A stretch of 64,000 nt of DNA from Choanephora cucurbitarum (lineage: Eukaryota > Mucoromycota > Mucoromycetes > Mucorales > Choanephoraceae). The notes under the pieces were generated by a model, which made no database searches, was not told the origin of the DNA, and was given only the letters and a program-made list of their open reading frames with translations. The stretch is from assembly GCA_025331435.1 (NCBI GenBank), contig JAIWNI010000010.1:372001-436000 (forward strand). The letters run 5' to 3'. The position numbers and the translations under genes were made by a program. Positions 1 to 11,600 of this stretch are shown in pieces (within the stretch, counting starts at the first letter, position 1; each line of letters opens with the position of its first letter).

Positions 1-707
1 TCACAGCCACCACTTCCTGCGTCTTTGTGTTTTTGCATTTTACTACTTGACCAAATGTACCCGCACCCAGCACATCAAGAATTAAGTACCTTTGTTGCAT
101 TAGATCAGTTCTCGTTTGCTTTAAATGTATTATCCTAAAAGGCTCCCCCACACACTTACTTGTGTCCTTCAGCTGTTCCCAAGATATCGTTGACATAGAG
201 AACATAGTCAAAATCTTCGTTGTCGTATCCATCGTTTCTGCACGCTTTGCTGGGCTTCGTAAGCACACGACGAGGTTTGCTCTCTGCATTGTATCTGAAT
301 CCATTATTGCAAGTAGAATAAGTTGCTTTTAATTCAACTGTCAGCATAAATAAAGGCTAATAACAATTAAATATCCTATCATAAGCCCCCTCTCTCATGT
401 ATATAAAACTTACACCATAACGTTTGCCTTCTCTCAAACAGTGGTGAGCTATAGGTAAATCTGCTTGGCTGTTTATCTTTAAAAATGCGCCTGACTTAGG
501 TATGTTCATAAGCTTAGGTGAAACGATAGAATCGGACGAGATGTTGGTATGCATAAAAGGCGGAATCTTGCTCTTCTTGTTGTGATGTGAATATGTCTTT
601 ATGTCTTCACCTATAGTGATGCCTATATAATTTGTATCTTGTGGAAACGAAAACTGGCTGTTTGTTAATAGAGGTGAAGTTTTATCTTGTTGTTTAAGCG
701 AGTTCAT
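1..707 (-). CDS. YAK1: YAK1-type dual-specificity protein kinase, N-terminal part (runs off the left edge)
   Basis: Three exons can be joined on the minus strand: 414-707, 160-356 and 1-89, with introns at 357-413 and 90-159. All junctions keep phase. The protein begins MNSLKQQDK and reaches the YAK1/DYRK-typical stretch FRYN...PRR.LTKPS, then NDGYDNEDFDYVLYVND, followed by the kinase start YLILDVLGAGTFGQVVKC with the glycine-rich loop and the beginning of the VAV-K strand. The rest of the kinase domain lies outside the window. Yak1 kinases are nuclear/cytoplasmic DYRK-family kinases that restrain growth and promote stress responses downstream of PKA/TOR. The start at 707 is the only good ATG after the AT/CT-rich leader; an extra upstream coding exon cannot be excluded. 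Confidence 0.85.
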
Positions 708-929
708 ATATATATAAAGGAGAAAGTGAAAGGAGAGCGAGTAAAAAGAAAGAAAGAGAGCACAGAAAGAAGAGAGAGAGAGAGAGAGCAGAGGAAAGAA
801 AAAGAAAAAATTCTCTGGTTTAGAGCTAAAAAAAAAAGTAGCTGGTTGTTGTATAAGTATGCTCCTTAGCACACATACATAAAAAAAAACTCAGTTGAAA
901 CACACACACACTGTGGAATGTTTATTTTT
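708..929 (-). promoter_or_regulatory. YAK1 upstream region with pyrimidine tract and AT run
   Basis: Intergenic stretch between the F-box gene end and the YAK1 start. Read on the minus strand it is strongly CT-rich, including a dinucleotide run at about 768-788, and it ends in a TATATATATA run just before the ATG. Pyrimidine-rich leaders of this kind precede several genes in this window. No specific factor site is recognised. Confidence 0.4.
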
Positions 930-2963
930 TTAAATAAAAAAATCATCTGTTTGATAGAATGGCAAAACATCAAGATAAGATGAGCTCGAGCGTCTTAGGC
1001 CATATCCTCCTGGGAAATAACCTTCTCCATCATCGAAAATACGCTCATAAAAATTAGCCCCTCCATATAGGTTATAGTATTCATCATCAGATTCATGTTC
1101 ATATTGATCAAAAGGATCCGTAAAGGGAGACAAGTCAAAGGAATCATTCACTTGCCGAGAGCGAATATAGAGAACTCGGCCATCAGAAGCTTGACTTGTT
1201 CTTATGTATTCGCTTTCTTGCTCATAGGGTATCTTTTCTATCGTATAGTATGTTCGCTTATCATGCTCATCAGCCAGCACCAGTTGATTGCATTCTTCTA
1301 TCTGGATATTGATGTATTCTAACTTGGTATTCTTGGCGCTAAAGTCAATTATAACGGGATTGTCCCAGGGCTCATGATAGAGTGCATGGTCTTCAGGCAT
1401 GTTATTGACGCTGTCATATGCTAGCGACATTGCCATCTGACAGTGTTTCATATGAATGCATCTCAAATACATACGGGCAAAAAACCAGTTTTCAGTCGAC
1501 CGAAGGATGCCATTCATCATACATGGCTTGTTGTAAAGTTCAACGTTGTGAGTCTTGACATACTCAAGTGGATAATAGATGCTTTTGTTGCTATAATCAT
1601 TGGGGTCCACATTGGTACTGCTTGGTGTAGAATCGAAGTTGGCCTTGTAGACTTTACAGTCATTGAGTTCCATTCGAAGTAGTCTTGGGTGATCTCCCAA
1701 TAAGGTATTGACAGGTATATTCAGCCGTTGAGCGCCCTCTTGAGTAGATTGAGGTGAATGTTTATTGAGACAGAAGGAGACCAGGTTAGGAAATCGACCG
1801 AGAAGTCTGACTAGTTCAGCACCATTTGAATGGCACCGCTGACTGACTATCATCTCTTCAATATGAAACCGCTGCTTTGAGTGACTTAACAGTTTAAGTT
1901 CTTCTAATTTGCCTTGGGTAGCAAAATAACGTGGAGGTATTTTACAGTATGGCATCCGATCGAGTGCCTGCAACATGAGTTTATTGTAGCCGATAGCGCC
2001 CACATCAAATTGCTTTAGCTTCCGGCATCTTCGAAATATACCTAGGATACAGGCATTCCATCGTTCTGTCTCATAGTTGTTCTCACAATCTAACCTTAGG
2101 TCTTCTACCTCTATGTATTTCCTTGACACATATTGAGCCACCTGGACTTTTGCATGCTCACTCCTGCTATCCAATAGCATACCTAGTTTCAGCCGCTGAA
2201 TGGCATGGGCAGGTGTGATTTCTGAATAGTCTGCTTCATCTGTATATATGAAGCTACATTCTGTCAGACAGAGATCCTGAAGGGTAGGTAAATTGGCATG
2301 GAGTCTATCGAGACTGGCGATAGACATGGGCATCTTGTTGATTTTGAGTGTTTTGAGATGATGTGCATTCTTGTGAAGTACAGAAAGAAGAGATTGGCGA
2401 GCGGCAAAAATGGCAGTGTCATTGTACAGGCTATAATCGAGATGAATTGTGGTAAGTTTTGTGAATAGACCGGCACCAAAAATGGAGGTTGATATCATAA
2501 ATTTACTCTTTTCCTTAATTGTATGTAATCGTACCCAAGGATTGAAGTAAGACGAATCGCATTCAGTCAGCTGTGCAATCTGCCCTTCTTCATCAAATGA
2601 CAATGGATAAGGGAGTTCGTCTAGATCGGTGGTGATGTTGCCCTCCAAGACGAGGTCAAAATGTAACACATTTGGGAACAGGTGTGGCCAATCAGTAATT
2701 CGAAAGCAAATATGGGGTCTATACTGAAAATAAGGGTGATGTACCTTCAGTGATCTGACTGAATGGGCACAGACACGATGCTTCTTGAAAAACGCAACTG
2801 CCTTATTGAGATTAATGTGATGATCTAATATCAAGTGCTTGTACAATAAATGTGTCTGAATAATTTTATTCCAACGTTTATTGACAAATTGTGCTTCCTG
2901 TAGATCACTTTTCTCTAAAAACAATAAAATACTTAGAAATGTTTCGTGTGTGATTGTTTCCAT
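930..2963 (-). CDS. F-box / leucine-rich-repeat-like protein
   Basis: Single uninterrupted exon of 677 codons starting METITHETFLSILLFLEKSDL; the frame extends four codons upstream but without an ATG. Residues about 5-45 fit an F-box (ETFLSILLFLEKSDLQEAQFVNKRWNKII), the Skp1-binding motif of SCF ubiquitin-ligase substrate receptors. The remainder has irregular leucine-rich segments (LKTLKINKMP, LQDLCLTEC, LRLDCEN, LVSFCLNK, LLRMELNDC) that look like degenerate LRRs. The C-terminus is acidic and Tyr/Asp-rich (YEHESDDEYYNLYGG). The substrate cannot be predicted. It stands alone, followed tail-on by the YAK1 promoter; its own promoter is in the large upstream gap. Being intronless is unusual here, where most genes have many introns. 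Confidence 0.7.
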   Translation of the reverse strand: METITHETFLSILLFLEKSDLQEAQFVNKRWNKIIQTHLLYKHLILDHHINLNKAVAFFKKHRVCAHSVRSLKVHHPYFQYRPHICFRITDWPHLFPNVLHFDLVLEGNITTDLDELPYPLSFDEEGQIAQLTECDSSYFNPWVRLHTIKEKSKFMISTSIFGAGLFTKLTTIHLDYSLYNDTAIFAARQSLLSVLHKNAHHLKTLKINKMPMSIASLDRLHANLPTLQDLCLTECSFIYTDEADYSEITPAHAIQRLKLGMLLDSRSEHAKVQVAQYVSRKYIEVEDLRLDCENNYETERWNACILGIFRRCRKLKQFDVGAIGYNKLMLQALDRMPYCKIPPRYFATQGKLEELKLLSHSKQRFHIEEMIVSQRCHSNGAELVRLLGRFPNLVSFCLNKHSPQSTQEGAQRLNIPVNTLLGDHPRLLRMELNDCKVYKANFDSTPSSTNVDPNDYSNKSIYYPLEYVKTHNVELYNKPCMMNGILRSTENWFFARMYLRCIHMKHCQMAMSLAYDSVNNMPEDHALYHEPWDNPVIIDFSAKNTKLEYINIQIEECNQLVLADEHDKRTYYTIEKIPYEQESEYIRTSQASDGRVLYIRSRQVNDSFDLSPFTDPFDQYEHESDDEYYNLYGGANFYERIFDDGEGYFPGGYGLRRSSSSYLDVLPFYQTDDFFI

Positions 2964-5127
2964 AATCAAGATCACAAAGATAAAAAGAAAAGAGAAAAGC
3001 GAATAGTGTACAAGGTGACAAAAGAAAAAAAAAGAAAAAAAAAACTTGCTTTATTTTTTTTTTGATTCCTTTAAGGCTAATTTTGGCAAATGCTGAGTCA
3101 TAGATTACGGATGACTGGTAGTTTGTCCAACAAAGCGTTACTATAAAAGATTCTTACCAAGAGCTGACTAAAGCTTGAACTGATCTTCAATTCTTTTTAT
3201 AAACTGGAATAGAGAGTATGATAAGTTATATGTACGTTTTGAAGAGAGAGAGACGGGTAAGACTGTCTATGCATTTCTTTTTCTTTATTGTTAGAATCAT
3301 CGGTAAGATAAAGCTACAAAGAGTTCTTTTGGATTAATTCTATCATGGTATTGCCTGCGCTTTTTTTTTTGGAAAAACAAAAGGAAAAAAAAGGAGGAGA
3401 AAAGAGAGCAAAATGAGGAAATATATTTATATATACAAATTGAGCTTTTTCTTTAACTACTGTGTAACTAAACATTGCTATCTCGATGACCAATGTAACC
3501 TTTGGTTTGTTTGTTAAAATTGAATGTAGTGCAAAAATACTAAAGAAAGGATATCAAGCTTAATAGGAAGAAATCAATAAATAAAGCTGTTGCTCACTAC
3601 TTAGACTCTCAATTCCTAGTTTTTTGTCTTTGTTATACAGATCAAAGAGGGACTGAAAATAGCTTCAACTAAACAAAAATACAATTTAAGGAAAAAATGA
3701 CTGTTCAATTGATAAATAGAAGTGACAAGACTATCACTTGAGCAACCATGCAAGAAACGAGATACTTGCTTCGAGCATTATTCAATAAATTTTTTCTATA
3801 TCATTTTTTATGAGGATCGTAATTTACTCGAAATCCAGAAAACAGTATATTCGATATCCTCTATCTTCCTTTTAGTTAATACGAGATGCAGGCAATTATG
3901 GTGGCCTGCGCTCTGGGGAATACAGACCTTCATTGTGAGCATCTCGTTTTAGTTAAAATGTATACTGATCTATTGTTAAATGCATCTGGTTGATTTACTC
4001 TCCATCCTTTCTGGCTAAGAATAGAATTACTGTTTATTGGGATTTTTAACTTAAGCCAGTGGGTCTTATGACAATGATAAGGAAGTAGGAAGAAAAACTA
4101 ATGACTTTGTTGTCTAAGCTCAGCTTTCAGCAAGCATAGCCTTGCAAATGAATGCGTTATCAAAAGCATTTGAATAGTATGCATTTAACACTGTTTGAGT
4201 TTCAAACTTTACAGACACAAAAGAGTTGCTATCATTTTGAATCCTTCTATCTCTCTCTCTTTGCATTATGAAGAGCTTAATTGAGCTATGCTTTCAATGT
4301 ACACCTAACATGGTCTCTTTGTTTTAACAGTTATATCTGCAAAGTGCTCAATGTTTAAACTAGTTGGAAATCAATGTAAATTACATCTCTTTTTTCACAT
4401 TAGAGCTAATTCCATTCAATGATATGCGATAATATCTACTTCTCAGCGCATCTCGGTAGTTGATATTATGTTGCTCTCTTTTTTTAACCATAATACTACT
4501 TGAGTTCTTTCCCATTATGCTTAAATAAAATGCGTTTACATATTCACAGTGCCAGCAAATTAACTTTACAATTAGACTTTGACACGAACAAAACTACACA
4601 TGCAATAGTGGTTAGTTTAATTTTGTAATCAAGGAATCAATTGCAATATTAAGTTTGTCTGCTAGAGTAATAGTTCTTCAAAACCAAACAAGACATTATG
4701 CATTGCAACAACTGAGACAATAATATCATTCATGTTCTTGCACAATTTGTGCAGAGTATTTGGGATGAAAAATGTACCTATCTAAATCACTTTATGGGTG
4801 AGTCAGTATGTACTTCTCTTTGTTGTGGTGGGACAATATTTGACTCCTATAAATTTATCCGGCTCTAGGAAAATGACCGGTTTTCCAAACTGTCTCAAAA
4901 CACTTTATCGGATGAAGCCCTTCTTTAGTGTACTATATTAAAATATAGAGTATTATACAGAATGCTGAAATAACCCAAAGAAAGAGATAGAAAAATTTAA
5001 GTATATTTCAGAGTCAGACGGCCAAAAAAAAATTGGGCGGGCGCAACATTTTTTTCAGTGCTCGGAAATAGTGTATTTGTAATGCATCACGCCCTAAACA
5101 GGTTATCCCTTCTCTTCCAGCGCCAAC
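2964..5127. other. Long intergenic region between divergent F-box and RPS6 genes
   Basis: About 2.2 kb with no convincing coding sequence on either strand; the few short open frames have no family resemblance. It contains poly-A/T tracts (3030-3060, 3361-3400) and scattered ATTT-rich stretches. Close to RPS6, at 5087-5099, lies CACGCCCTAAAC, a CCCTAA-type motif resembling elements often found upstream of fungal ribosomal-protein genes, followed by a pyrimidine tract just before the RPS6 ATG. That motif is a plausible RP promoter element, by inference only. Confidence 0.5.
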
Positions 5128-6426
5128 ATGAAGGTAACCTATAACATACTTGTATAGAACGCCATGTCAGAGAAGAAAGGGCTAAAAGAGAAAGAGGATC
5201 AAGCGATGGATGCATCCAAATGAAGGATGCACAAGCCAGAATCAATGCATCGAAAGATGGATGGATTTAAGCAAACTAAACAAACACATGCATCATGTTG
5301 AAGAAAAAAATTAGCTGAAGAACGAACGAGGGAAGAACAATACAGCATAACGAACTGAAACTCGTCCCCCCTTTACGCAAACAACAACAACAATAATAAT
5401 AACAACAACAGTAAGCAGACTGAAAGGGGTGAACGGCAAAAAGATTCTCTCATGCAACATGTCATCTGCTTCGAAGAATACATTCTTATTTTGGAAGCTC
5501 AAAACTTTCAATGACATGATCCCTTTCTTCTTCTGACTTGGCCCTTTAACTTTTGTGATCATATACTCAACTCCTATTCTTTTCTGATTTAGTTGAACAT
5601 CGCTAACCCAGCCACCGGCTGTCAAAAGTTGATTGAAATTGAAGACGAACGTCGTCTGTAAGTTAAGACATACAAGATAGAAAAAAGCTTATACTGACAA
5701 TACATTCAATAGCCGTGGCTTCTACGATAAGCGTATGGCCCAAGAAGTTGCCGGTGATTTCCTCGGTGACGAATTCAAGGGTTACGTTTTCCGTATCACT
5801 GGTGGTAACGACAAGCAAGGTTTCCCCATGAAGCAAGGTGTTCTCTTGCCCCACCGTGTCAAGCTTTTGATGTCCAAGGGTCACTCTTGTTACCGTCCTC
5901 GCCGTACTGGTGAACGTAAGAGAAAGTCCGTCCGTGGTTGTATCGTCGGTTCTGACCTCTCTGTCTTGTCTCTCGTTGTTGTCAAGCAAGGTGAACAAGA
6001 CATTGCTGGTTTGACTGATACCACTGTCCCCAAGCGTCTCGGTCCTAAGCGTGCTTCCAAGATCAGAAAGTTCTTCGTAAGTCAACTTGTGTTGCACTGT
6101 GTCAAGTCATAAACTTATATGTTTTTTCTATTTAGAACTTGAGCAAGGAAGACGATGTCCGCAAGTACGTTATCCGTCGTGAAGTCCAACCTAAGGCTGA
6201 AGGCAAGAAGGCTTACACCAAGGCCCCCAAGATCCAACGTCTTGTTACCCCTCTTACCCTCCAACGTAAGAGACACAGACAAGCTCTTAAGCGTAGAAGA
6301 GCTGAAGCTTCCCGTGAAGCCGAAGCCGAATACAAGCAATTGCTTGCCAAGCGTGTTAAGGAATCCAAGCAAGAAAAGGCTGAACGTCGTCGTACTTCTT
6401 CCATGCAAAAGTCTGCTTCCGCTTAA
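5128..6426 (+). CDS. RPS6: 40S ribosomal protein S6 (eS6)
   Basis: Four exons: 5128-5133, 5593-5657, 5713-6076 and 6136-6426, giving 241 residues with every junction in phase. The first coding exon is only ATG AAG, followed by a 459-nt intron. The protein reads [20 protein letters not shown]..., with [38 protein letters not shown] and [17 protein letters not shown], all hallmark eS6 sequence. The C-terminus ends in [13 protein letters not shown]; RRxSS-type serines are the sites phosphorylated by S6/AGC kinases in fungi and animals. The codons (GGT, CGT, AAG, GTC) show the strong bias expected of a highly expressed gene, unlike most neighbours. AT-rich 3' flank with an AATAAAA stretch at about 6445. 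Confidence 0.97.
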
Positions 6427-6615
6427 TTTCTGAACATTCAGTTATAATAAAAAACAAATTTCAAAGAAAATCATTATTTAGAAGAGGCATAGGTTATTTA
6501 TTGAGCTGAATATAACTAGGGTGCATAGTCTTTTCTTGCTTTGTTACTGGCGTACCCTTAATAGAAAGAAGGAAAAAGAAAGACTTATAATACTACCTGA
6601 TACCACAATTCTCCA

Positions 6616-7699
6616 ATGACATCAGTTGATGGTGTCAAGTATAAGATCAACTACCTACAGAAATGCACAGGTTTGTTCAACATCCTTGTGTAACACTATT
6701 GTGTATGCACTGTTTGAATGGAAAAATATTGTGTGTGTGTGTGGTCTTTTTTTGCCCTTTTTCTCTCTTTTCCTAATTTAATTTAATTTAATGGTAGCTA
6801 CAGATAGTTCAGCAGCAGGCCAAGATGACCTGATCTATTCAGCTCAGCCTTCTTATGATGACATTGATCCAGATTACGACAATGCACCCGACACCATTCC
6901 TATGGTTCTTGATTTGAATTTAAGAGGAAATCACATGAAGATTGATAGAGAGGTACTGGTGAGCTTGCCAGAAAGTCTGTTGATTGCCATGTTTCCCAAC
7001 GGACTCGTACTCGGCAGACGTGATCCCTCCAGTTATGATAGTGAAGAAGAGGATTCAGATGGGTTTGATTCTGAACAGGAAGGAGAAGAAGGTTTATTGA
7101 CAACCTTTGTTGATTTTGATGCTGCCTGTCTCAAATACGTTCTTCAGTTCTATCAGCAGGCACATGAGCAAAAGGAGCAAGTGGTTGACTCTCCTATCTT
7201 TTCTTCAGCGCCTGCTGCTCAATACTATCCATCCTTATTGGACAAACAACCTATTATCGTTCTTCGAGAAGAACTGGAATATTATTGTGTATGCAAGAAC
7301 AGTCAACTACAACAACAGATCAAGATAGCTTCCGGGCATTACCTTAAACAACATGATCAAGTATTTGCCGCCCTTCAGAAAAATATTGCCCGAGAAAATA
7401 ATGTGGCAGAACAACACTTAATTGATATGTTATGCGATGCAGGTTTTACTCGAGAGAATAGTTGGGGTTATCGTGAGCTCGAGCCAAACAAAACTTGTAT
7501 CAACAGTATGAGCTTAGTGTTACTGAAAACGACTGGACCTGATAACCATATGGCAACAGCTCAAAAATTACTATTATTCTGGAGAAAGCCAGCGGTAAGA
7601 AAAAACATGAGGGATACTATGGTATATGATAAACCCGATCTAATGAGATCTTTCTTTTTAGAGAAAATGTTGGTGGGATGGAAATACAGTAGAGATTGA
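6616..7699 (+). CDS. WHI2: WHI2-like BTB/POZ growth-regulator protein
   Basis: Two exons, 6616-6670 and 6798-7699 (intron 6671-6797), giving 318 residues beginning MTSVDGVKYK. The core LDLNLRGNHMKIDREVLVSL followed by PESLLIAMFPNG is the T1/BTB-type fold found in Whi2 proteins; it is followed by an acidic insert (SYDSEEEDSDGFDSEQEGEE), then FVDFDAACLKYVLQFY and PIIVLREELEYYCV, both typical of the fungal Whi2 family. In yeast, Whi2 works with Psr1/Psr2 phosphatases in general stress response, TORC1 restraint under low amino acids and cell-cycle exit. Whether the Psr partnership applies here is inference. The AT-only TTTAA repeats just before exon 2 form an unusual intron 3' end (acceptor GGTAG). 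Confidence 0.8.
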
Positions 7700-8329
7700 G
7701 GGAGAATCCATTCGTCTTTGGGCAAGACGTACATGGACACTAGAATTAGCTTTGATTTAATAACTATTTTATTTTTTACTTATAACTAAAGAACAAGAAA
7801 GAGTTGCATTCGGCCATTTTCTGAAATCGATGCCCTCTAAACAAGTTAAGTTTATGCCCTCTCTAGAAAGGAACATGATGACAAACATATAAAGAATAAG
7901 CGAAATTGGGTGAATAGCATAGATGCAATCTCAGAAGCTATTCCTTTTAGTTTCCTTTAGGTACATATACCTCGCAAATAAAAGAAATTCACTAAGCATA
8001 GATGCATTTGAATGCATACAATACTAAAATGATACTAACATTCTCTTTTTTACTTCAAGTGGCAGTTATTGAATTAAGTATATTGTCTTCTTCGCTTATC
8101 AAGATGCTGCTCGTTTTCGCCATGTTCGAAGTTATCTTTTTTTCACAGAATGATTTAATTTCGGTTGTTTTTTAATTTTTGCTTATCAAATTTCAAATAC
8201 TACAAAGCTCAAAGAAGCGATTGGTTTTGATTTTCTTTGTCAGCTACTTTTTATCTCTTTTTTTAAAAGCATTTTTCTTTTTCTTTTGTTTCTCTCGTTA
8301 GTATTAAGAAAAGTGAATACGCGCTTATT
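7700..8329. other. Intergenic region, WHI2 3' flank and IPP1 promoter
   Basis: No gene seen. The 3' flank of the WHI2-like gene holds AT-rich sequence; the last 80 bases before IPP1 are T/C-rich (TTTTTCTTTTTCTTTTG at about 8273-8290), a typical leader for this genome. Confidence 0.5.
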
Positions 8330-9625
8330 ATGGGTACTGAAGCATACGAACTCTCGACTATTGGCAAAAAATACACACCAGATTATCGTATCTATTTCGG
8401 TAAGCGATTTATATACTTGAAAAGAAAAGGTAAAGGATTGACACTTTACAGAAAAGGACGGCAAAATCATATCACCATTTCATGATATCCCTTTATATGC
8501 GGATGCTGAAAAGAAGATTGTGAATATGGTAGTTGAAATTCCACGTTGGTCTAATGCCAAATTCGAAATTTCTACGGGTGAAAGATACAATCCAATCAAG
8601 CAAGATGTCAAGAAAGGGAAAGTTCGTTTTGTTCGTAATTGCTTTCCATATAAGGGTTATATTTGGAACTATGGTGCTTTGCCTCAGGTACCAAAAAAAA
8701 AAAGAGTGAAAACGTTTTGAATTGGGTAATCTAAGCAAACAATTCATAGACCTGGGAAAACCCAACTGCTGTTTCGCCTGATACAGGTGCTAAAGGTGAT
8801 AATGATCCAATTGATATTTGCGAAATTGGCGAGGAAATTGGTTATCGTGGTCAAGTCAAACAAGTAAAAATCTTGGGTGTTTTAGCGTTGTTGGATGAAG
8901 GCGAAACTGATTGGAAGTTGATTGGTATTGACATCAAGGACCCTATGGCTGATAAATTACATGGTTTTGTATTTCATTTTTGTCTAGTGATCTATGTTGA
9001 TGCATTTTATATTAACTATGTACCCTGTTGACTCTTTGCAATACATTTATAGATATCGAAGATGTAGAAAAGCACTTTCCTGAACTCATAAAAGCTACTC
9101 ATCAATGGTTTAAGATTTACAAGATACCTGATGGTAAGCCAGCTAACGAGTTTGCCTTTGATGGCAAGTGTAAAAACAAGGTAAGAAAAAGTGTCTGGCT
9201 AGATTTGATAGAGAAAATATCAATAGTAAGCTATTTTTGTTAGGCTTATGCAGATGCTGTTGTAAGAGAAACACATGAAGCCTGGGAACGCCTTGTAGAT
9301 GGTAGCATACCTTGCAAAGCTGATACACATGACATTGACGTGTAAGATGTACACATGGAAAAAAGTTGTTTGTTTAAAAGAAAACAATGCTCCTAAAACA
9401 AACTTGTTTTATATTTAGGACTAATGTCACCATCAAGCAATCACCATATAACATCAGTAGAGAATCGTCAAAGCAAGGAAAGACAGAGAAGGTAGACCAT
9501 AAGCATCAATTACTTATTAGATTATTGTTTTGACTAACTGTTCTTAGCATCTAAAAAAATACAAACGCAAAGTCAAAGCAGCTGAAAGAGACGACAAATG
9601 GTACTATGTTCCATCTAAGCTTTAG
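8330..9625 (+). CDS. IPP1: Soluble inorganic pyrophosphatase
   Basis: Seven exons: 8330-8399, 8452-8687, 8750-8963, 9053-9180, 9244-9341, 9419-9491 and 9548-9625; 298 residues, all phases consistent. The protein is a family I pyrophosphatase (PPi + H2O to 2 Pi), cytosolic, driving biosynthetic reactions. Seen directly: [35 protein letters not shown], and the metal-binding signature [12 protein letters not shown] with its three aspartates; then [11 protein letters not shown] and the C-terminal [14 protein letters not shown] and [16 protein letters not shown]. The length is close to yeast Ipp1 (287). The tail after about residue 250 ([10 protein letters not shown]...KWYYVPSKL) is lysine-rich and variable in the family. 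The donor of exon 3 (GTTTTG) is weak but required by phase. Confidence 0.95.
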
Positions 9626-11600
9626 TAACAAGAATAGAGAATGCACAAACCTAATTAAATGTTGGCAGTACAAAATGTATAGATTGTAAGCTTTATTTTC
9701 TTTTTCGTACTCCTCTCTTTCTTGAGGTTACAATAAGAGGCAATGATATTTAAATAAATCAGGAGAATAACTAGTAAAACTCGAAAAAAGGGGGTTTGTC
9801 TTGTTTTTGTTACTACCACATGGTCTTTCTTTATACAGAAAATAACTTTAGTAGCTGTGTAAGCCTTTCTAGGATAATCAAAGCGAAGAATACAGGTTGT
9901 TGTTTGTATAAAAATTTAAATTTCGCAGTGCCAAATCAATTTTTTTTAGTAACAAGGAACAATAGATTAGCCTGTTATGCCCTTGGCATTGTATATCCTA
10001 TTTTGGTCTACTAACCATCTAAACGTGCTTTGGCTATATTTTTGTTAAGTTTCTTTTTGTTGGAATGCTATTGTATAAGAAGAAAAAAGAATTGTTTTTA
10101 CACAATCTAAATCATAGAGTCCAAGGAATCTGATTGATAGCTTAACTATCAATCAAAGATATGAAAGAACAGACGAAACGAAACAAAGGACAGTTAAATC
10201 AACAAATTCATTCCATAAGCACGTCTTCTCTTTTTCTGTAATACTCTCAATATATAGATTGGGTTGCATCTTATCGTTATTGTATAAGTAGATCCTTTGA
10301 GTGTCTATTGTTGTAAGCATAATAACACTTGGACAAAGATAGAAGAAGGCAGGGTTTGGCGGACGTCATTATATGACTTGGCTCAAGCAGACCTTCATGA
10401 ATTTAATGCAATAAAGAAATTCATTAGATCACTCTCTAGTTTATTTCAAGATGGTGTTCTTGTTCATATCCTGTATGGAAATGGCGATTCAATATTGAAT
10501 TGCAGAAGTTTCAGAAACAGGCGAATTGACCAACTGTATCTGAACCCCTGCGCTTGGTAAGATGTTAGCACTAGCCTTAAAGCAAAACTCATGCAAGTTG
10601 AATTTCAAGATGGATAAACTGAAGTCAGACAATTATAAACGACTCATACTATATAAATGCAGCAGCTATAAAAATGTTTTGTTCATCACATCCCTTTTTA
10701 ATTCTCGAGTGAGGTTTATGCTGTTTTTTAGTTCTACTACAATGCCACTCGATCTATCTGAATCACAAGATTGCCCTCTCACAAACGACTTGGCCTAACT
10801 GCCATTCCTATATAAACAATAGAGATAGAGCATAGTGTGACTATACAGATTGAGAACTGAAATGAGTGATTGCTCAAGAGAACAGTTAGAGCAGTTGTAC
10901 ACAAAGCTAACGGTTCCATTGTAAAGTGCTTTTCTTTTCTGGTAGCACTCTTGAGTTACCCTGATACATGCGGTAAGTCAAATCATTTCTAAAAAGAAAA
11001 ATCTCTGTATCTGTTGGGCACATCAAACCGTTGAGAATTAATTTGTCCCGGATTAATTTGAGCCCATCTAAAATCGTCCCAATTTGAAGTACACAATGAC
11101 TAACTCCTTTCTTTCTCTTTGATTTCCCTCTCTCTCTCTTTTCTTTTCTTTTTTTTATTCTTCTTTTTTTTTCTAAAAACTCCCTCCTGTCCTCCCCTCT
11201 GGGCGTTCCGTTGTTCGTTCCTTTCCTTTATATTGTGTGTACTCGTAACTACTGCTTTATTTTTTTTTATTTCTCAGAGGAATATAGACAAATAAAGACG
11301 ATACACTCCTCAGCAAGAAAGTAAACCTTTTTTTTTTTACTTTTTTCTCTTTCTGGTTTCAACCCGAAAACAGTACCAAGAACACACACCAGCAACCTTC
11401 GCCCTTTTTATCTCCCTTCTTTCCACCAAGTTCCGCTTACCTTTTTTTTACCTCCAAAAAAAAAGAAGTTCGCTTTCTTTTATCTTTTTTAATTCCCCTC
11501 CATTCTCTTTGAACGACTATATTGTTTTAAAGAGAAAGAGAAGCAAGAAAAGAAAGATAATATCAAAAGCCCCATTCCCTTCCTTTTGTAAAACCACATA
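9626..11600. other. Long intergenic region with decayed ORFs and a perfect short palindrome
   Basis: About 2 kb without a supported gene. Two consecutive open frames of 87 and 78 codons at 10297-10560 and 10562-10798 (plus, different frames) have no recognised domain and could be a decayed gene. TGATTGATAG/CTATCAATCA forms a perfect 10-bp-arm palindrome with a 5-nt loop at 10131-10155. From 11110 to 11600 the plus strand is T/C-rich, interrupted by short A-rich runs, which is the probable promoter and leader of the SH3-protein gene downstream. Confidence 0.45.

Noticed and set aside
687..869. Plus-strand Lys/Glu/Arg-rich frame
   Set aside because: It is the complement of the T/C-rich YAK1 leader; low complexity with no homology.
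5134..5592. snoRNA in RPS6 intron 1
   Set aside because: Box-C-like and CTGA words occur, but no properly spaced C/D or H/ACA arrangement with terminal stem was found.
5311..6408. Several open frames antisense to RPS6 or in its first intron
   Set aside because: Shadows of the highly biased RPS6 exons; the frame at 5311-5625 overlaps exon 2 antisense and has no family resemblance.
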